A stretch of DNA of 64,000 bases, from contig NW_005197426.1 of the NCBI RefSeq assembly GCF_000372725.1, positions 203,599-267,598 on the forward strand, read 5' to 3'. This DNA is from Emiliania huxleyi CCMP1516 (taxonomy: Eukaryota > Haptophyta > Isochrysidales > Noelaerhabdaceae). Numbering within the stretch: position 1 is the first letter of the stretch; each line of letters starts with the position of its first letter. The notes under the pieces were generated by a model. It made no database searches. It was not told where the DNA came from and saw nothing but the letters and a program-made list of their open reading frames with translations. The position numbers were made by a program, and so were the translations under genes. Shown piece by piece: positions 61,216 to 64,000 of the stretch.

Positions 61216-61292
61216 TCTACCTGTGTTAGTGCCAGTGCGCGCCAGTCCCGTGCCCAGTGTCGTGCGAGGGAGTTTTGTTGAAAAATTCTACA
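61216..61292 (+). promoter_or_regulatory. Dispersed upstream cassette, orphan copy
   Basis: ACCTGTGTTAGTGCCAGTGC, GCGCCAGTCCCGTGCCCAGT, GTCGTGCGAGGGAG, then GAAAAATTCTAC. No start codon of a recognisable gene follows before the hAT element, so this copy has probably lost its gene. Confidence 0.5.
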
Positions 61293-61351
61293 TCTAAGCT
61301 CAGCTATTATAGCAGGGGCACACACGGCAAAGAATAAACTCTCCTCCAAGG

Positions 61352-62212
61352 CTGGGGTTTAGATGAACCAGATCCCTAGATATCTGGGTATCTGCCAGAT
61401 ATCTGAAGGCTCAGAGCCACTATCTGATTCTACCAGATAGTAAAAGAGCGCGTCACACCCAGATACCAAGCAGATACCTACCGTCCAGACACGCACCAAG
61501 ACACACCCACACACTCCGACAGCGGCACGGCGGACAGCGCGGCCGCGACACACCGCGGGCGCGGCAGGGCGCGAGGGCCGGAGTGTCGAGGCGCGCTCCC
61601 GCGCTGCCTCTCACCCGCGCTGCCGCTCAAGCCGCGCACCAGTCGACTCCCTACTCGGTGTTGAACTCCGCGAAGAGTGAGTGCTCGAGCGTGGTGTCCT
61701 TGGCCGACTTCTGGAGGTCGCCACACGCCGTGCATCTTGCCCGCGGCCGAGAAGACGCGCTCGACGCCCGCGGAGGAGGCCGGTGCGGCGAAGTACTGCT
61801 TGACCATCTTGGCAAGCGCCGGCCACTTTGTCTCCTTGGCCTTCCACCACGCGAGCACGTCGAGCTCGAGCCGACTCCTCGGACTCCGCGAGGTACTGCT
61901 CGCGAGCTCATCGAGCACCGGGGTCGAATCGGCGGGCGCGACCTCCTTCATGATGCCGGTAAAGTTGAGCTGTGTGAATGCTGCGTGAAGAATATTTTTT
62001 CGGGCCTTTCACCACCGCAAAAATCCGGCCGGTCGGCCCACACGTGACACGACGGGACAACGCTCAACGGCAGGACCCCAGATACCAACCAGATCTCTGC
62101 CCAGATATCTGCTTGTAAAAAATCGCGGAAAAGAGCAACCAGATACCTATCTGGCACCGTTTTTGCACTATCTGCAGATAGTGAAAAGCACCTAGATACC
62201 GGTAAACCCCAG
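61352..62212 (-). mobile_element. hAT-like transposon remnant (about 0.86 kb)
   Basis: Short inverted ends CTGGGGTTTA (61352-61361) and TAAACCCCAG (62203-62212). Both subterminal regions are crowded with AGATATCTG and CCAGATAC motifs (61370-61480 and 62080-62195), as in hAT elements where the transposase binds subterminal repeats. A transposase fragment lies between them on the minus strand. I found no matching 8-bp duplication immediately outside, so the ends may be eroded. It is internally deleted and cannot be autonomous. Confidence 0.7.
61651..61951 (-). pseudogene. hAT transposase C-terminal (dimerisation) fragment
   Basis: Starting near 61951 the frame gives LDVLAWWKAKETKWPALAKM, then QYFAAPASSAGVERVFSAAG, the hallmark of the hAT C-terminal dimerisation region. 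Just after GKMHG the homology moves to another frame (DLQKSAKDTTLEHSLFAEF), showing an indel near 61735. The catalytic core and BED finger are absent. A dead fragment of a once larger transposase. Confidence 0.8.
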
Positions 62213-62412
62213 GCCCAGCCTGTTGCACGTTGCAGCTCGCCTCTCACACGGCTTCAATCTACAATCATAAAATAAGATGGAAAAATATTTAAACAATACT
62301 CGCCAGCGCAAGCCTGCAGCCTGCCAATCTCGCACGGACACGCTCGTGATTAAAAAGCGACGCGTGTCGCGATCTGGAGGGAGGAGGCAACGGGCCATCG
62401 TCAGTGCTGGGT

Positions 62413-63772
62413 CTACTTTCTGCCAAAGAGGCCGCCCTTCTTCTTCTTGGCGACCGGCGGCAATCCTCCCGCCGCGCTCTTCGCGCCCGGGGCGAGCGCC
62501 CCTTTAGTCGGCGTGCCCTTCGGCGCCTTGTCCGCCGCGGCGCTCGCCTTGCCCGCATCATAGAGCGGGCTCCCCACCAGCGGCGGGCCCTGGAACTCCT
62601 CCTGCTTGCTCCGCGGCGGCGCGCCGAGCGGCCGCCCTCGCTCCGGCGGCGTCGCCTCGCCTCCGTCGGGAGCGGAGCCGTGCAGCTCCGCGAGCTCCTC
62701 CTCGAGCTGCGCGACGTCGATGTCGTCGTCGATCGCGGCGAGCATCAGGTTTTGCGACCGCTCGTCGAGCATGACTGAGAGCGGCAGACAGGGGCAGGGG
62801 CGGTGGCAAGCTGTGGCACCACCCCCCGCGTGATAAGGCACGCGAGGTGGGGGTGCTCTGAGGGAGAGGGAGGGGAGGCGGGAGAAGGAAGAGGAGGATT
62901 GTTTGCTACTACCGCGAGTCGCGCCTCGGCTCGCTCTGGGCACTGGCGCTGAGGCCGCCCGCGCCAGTCGTTGGCTCTTGGCGTCCGCCCCACCGCCCGC
63001 CCCGGTCGTGGCGACCGCCGCCTTTCGGTACTGCGGAGCAGCGGCCGCGTTGGAGGCAGCCGCCGCCGCCGAACTCCTAAGCGGCTTAGCGGACTCCGCC
63101 GGGGACGGGCTAACGTCGCGGCGCTCAGAGGCGCGAGGCGAGGCGCCCTTGGAGGAGCGAGCGGAGTCGTCGGGGGAGGCGCCTGTCGCACGCGAGAGGA
63201 TCAAACGGCGGGCGGCGCTGAGGCTAGCTTAGGGTAGGGGTGGTAGGAGGGAGCGAGCGCAGAGGGGTGCTGTGACGGGGTGAGCGACGCGCGCCATTAT
63301 CGCCACTGGACGTGCGGTGCCCCTGCGTGAGTGCCGCCGTCGCCATGTACGGTCGCGTCGGGTGCGGTCGGGACTTGTTGTCCTTGCCGTTGGCGATGAC
63401 TTGCTGGCGGAGCCTGGCGCTCTCCGCCAGAGCTTCCGCCAGCGCCGCCTCCGCCGCTGCGAGCTCCGTGCGAATCAGGTGGATGGCGACCGAATCGGCG
63501 ACGGCCCGCTCCTCGACTGCAAACGCGATCCGCTCCTCCACATTCGCGTACGCCGACTTGACGGTGGAGCTTGTTTCGCGGTAGACGGCCTTGAGGATCG
63601 ATGGTGAGAAGGCCGGGATCGGCGAGTCTCGGCTGTGATTGCTGCGCGGCTGCTCTTTGGCCGGAGGCGACGGCTCCTCCTCCTTGGCGGCGGCGGGATC
63701 GCCGGACGATGTGCGGCCCATGAGGCCGCCAAACATGTTGAGGAAGGGGTTGCTGCTGCCCTCAGAGGACAT
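62413..63772 (-). CDS. Coiled-coil, Ser/Ala-rich protein of unknown function
   Basis: Three proposed exons, 63772-63388, 63182-62913 and 62774-62413, about 338 aa, phase-consistent with a GC and a GT donor. The start MSSEGSSNPFLNMFGGLMGR is followed by a coiled coil (ETSSTVKSAYANVEERIAFA, AELAAAEAALAEALAES-like). The middle is Ser/Ala-rich and disordered. The last exon has DERSQNLMLAAIDDDIDVAQ and EEELAELHGS, then a Lys-rich end (VAKKKKGGLFGRK). The acidic helix near the C-terminus recalls ESCRT-III tails but without further support. The second acceptor is AG|T, an exception, so the second intron is less certain. Confidence 0.55.
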
Positions 63773-63946
63773 TTGGGCGGCGAGAGCTCCGCAGCGATCC
63801 TTGTTCGCAGAGCTCAGCACCTGCGTTCTGTGTGTACAGCGTCTCACCCGCGGCTTCCCCCCCCTCTCTGTTCGGCGGGCGCCTTTTTTTCTTTTGTTCT
63901 CTTTTTCTTTCTGACTCTCAGGCGTCATCGACCCGGGACAGTCACA

Positions 63947-64000
63947 ATGCTGCGGACCGCCCTCTCGCGCTCGTCGCTCGCCCGCTCGGCCGCCTCGCGC
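63947..64000 (+). CDS. Start of a gene cut by the window end (mitochondrial-type leader)
   Basis: From the ATG at 63947 the frame reads MLRTALSRSSLARSAASR and stays open to the end of the window (18 codons). The Arg/Ser/Ala/Leu composition without acidic residues is that of a mitochondrial presequence. It is divergent from the minus-strand gene starting at 63772, with 174 bp between them. The rest of the protein is outside the window. Confidence 0.55.
   Translation, partial: MLRTALSRSSLARSAASR

Noticed and set aside
63182-63772. ESCRT-III (SNF7/CHMP) assignment for the terminal coiled-coil gene
   Set aside because: Only the acidic C-terminal helix is suggestive; the basic N-terminal helices of the family are not seen.

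Overview
The window looks like nuclear DNA of a GC-rich, intron-bearing unicellular eukaryote, most likely an alga with a secondary plastid; a haptophyte-like source fits best. The reasons are very high GC, eukaryote-only genes (Pol I subunit, long-form tRNase Z, R-SNARE, F-box/RCC1 proteins), one protein with a bipartite plastid-type leader, and many short introns. The species assignment is inference, not something read from the sequence. Nothing looks bacterial in organisation: no operons, Shine-Dalgarno sites or CRISPR.

Layout. 0.16-3.1 kb: multi-exon coiled-coil protein (+). 4.3-5.1 kb: tyrosine recombinase (-). 5.4-6.9 kb: double-AP2 protein (-). 7.2-8.6, 17.6-19.0 and 51.0-52.4 kb: three intronless F-box/RCC1 paralogues (-). 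9.2-11.3 kb: unknown two-exon protein (-). 11.6-16.0 kb: tRNase Z long form (+, 13 exons). 16.5-17.0 kb: VAMP-like SNARE (-). 19.8-25.4 kb: RNA polymerase I second-largest subunit (-, 16 exons). 26.0-27.2 kb: broken thioredoxin-like gene, then a mitochondrial lipoyl-domain protein (+). 27.7-28.3 kb: plastid-type PDZ-like protein (-). 28.8-30.4 kb: a TIR transposon. 30.9-31.5 kb: truncated kinase (+). 32.0-36.1 kb: FkbH-like HAD/GNAT protein with zinc finger (-, 8 exons). 38.2-39.9 kb: frameshifted gene (+). 42.3-43.4 kb: glycosyltransferase (+). 44.4-45.1 kb: FAM173-type methyltransferase (+). 45.6-46.8 kb: coiled-coil protein (-). 47.6-50.6 kb: LCAT-like acyltransferase (+, 9 exons). 52.9-53.5 kb: small heat-shock protein (+). 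56.2-58.9 kb: ADP-ribosyltransferase (-, 6 exons). 60.2-62.2 kb: two transposon-like elements. 62.4-63.8 kb: coiled-coil protein (-), divergent from the first exon of a mitochondrial-type protein (+) cut by the window end.

Two signals dominate. First, I could place 57 introns with reading phase conserved across every junction; about 36 use a GC donor, about 19 GT, one GA and one is GA or GC. All but two acceptors are AG|G, and the first bases of an intron usually repeat the first bases of the exon that follows it, for up to about 30 nt. This is the pattern expected if introns arise by tandem duplication of an AG-G[C/T] segment. The introns are filled with 10-11 bp tandem motifs. Second, an AT-rich box (AAAATTCTTTT), often inside a conserved dispersed cassette of about 70 bp, lies 13-130 bp upstream of the start codons of at least seven unrelated genes.

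Mobile DNA is plentiful: two copies of one TIR family (about 0.9 kb, perfect 8-bp target duplications, opposite orientation), a 1.65-kb TIR element with a near-perfect 8-bp duplication, a hAT remnant and an inverted-repeat element.
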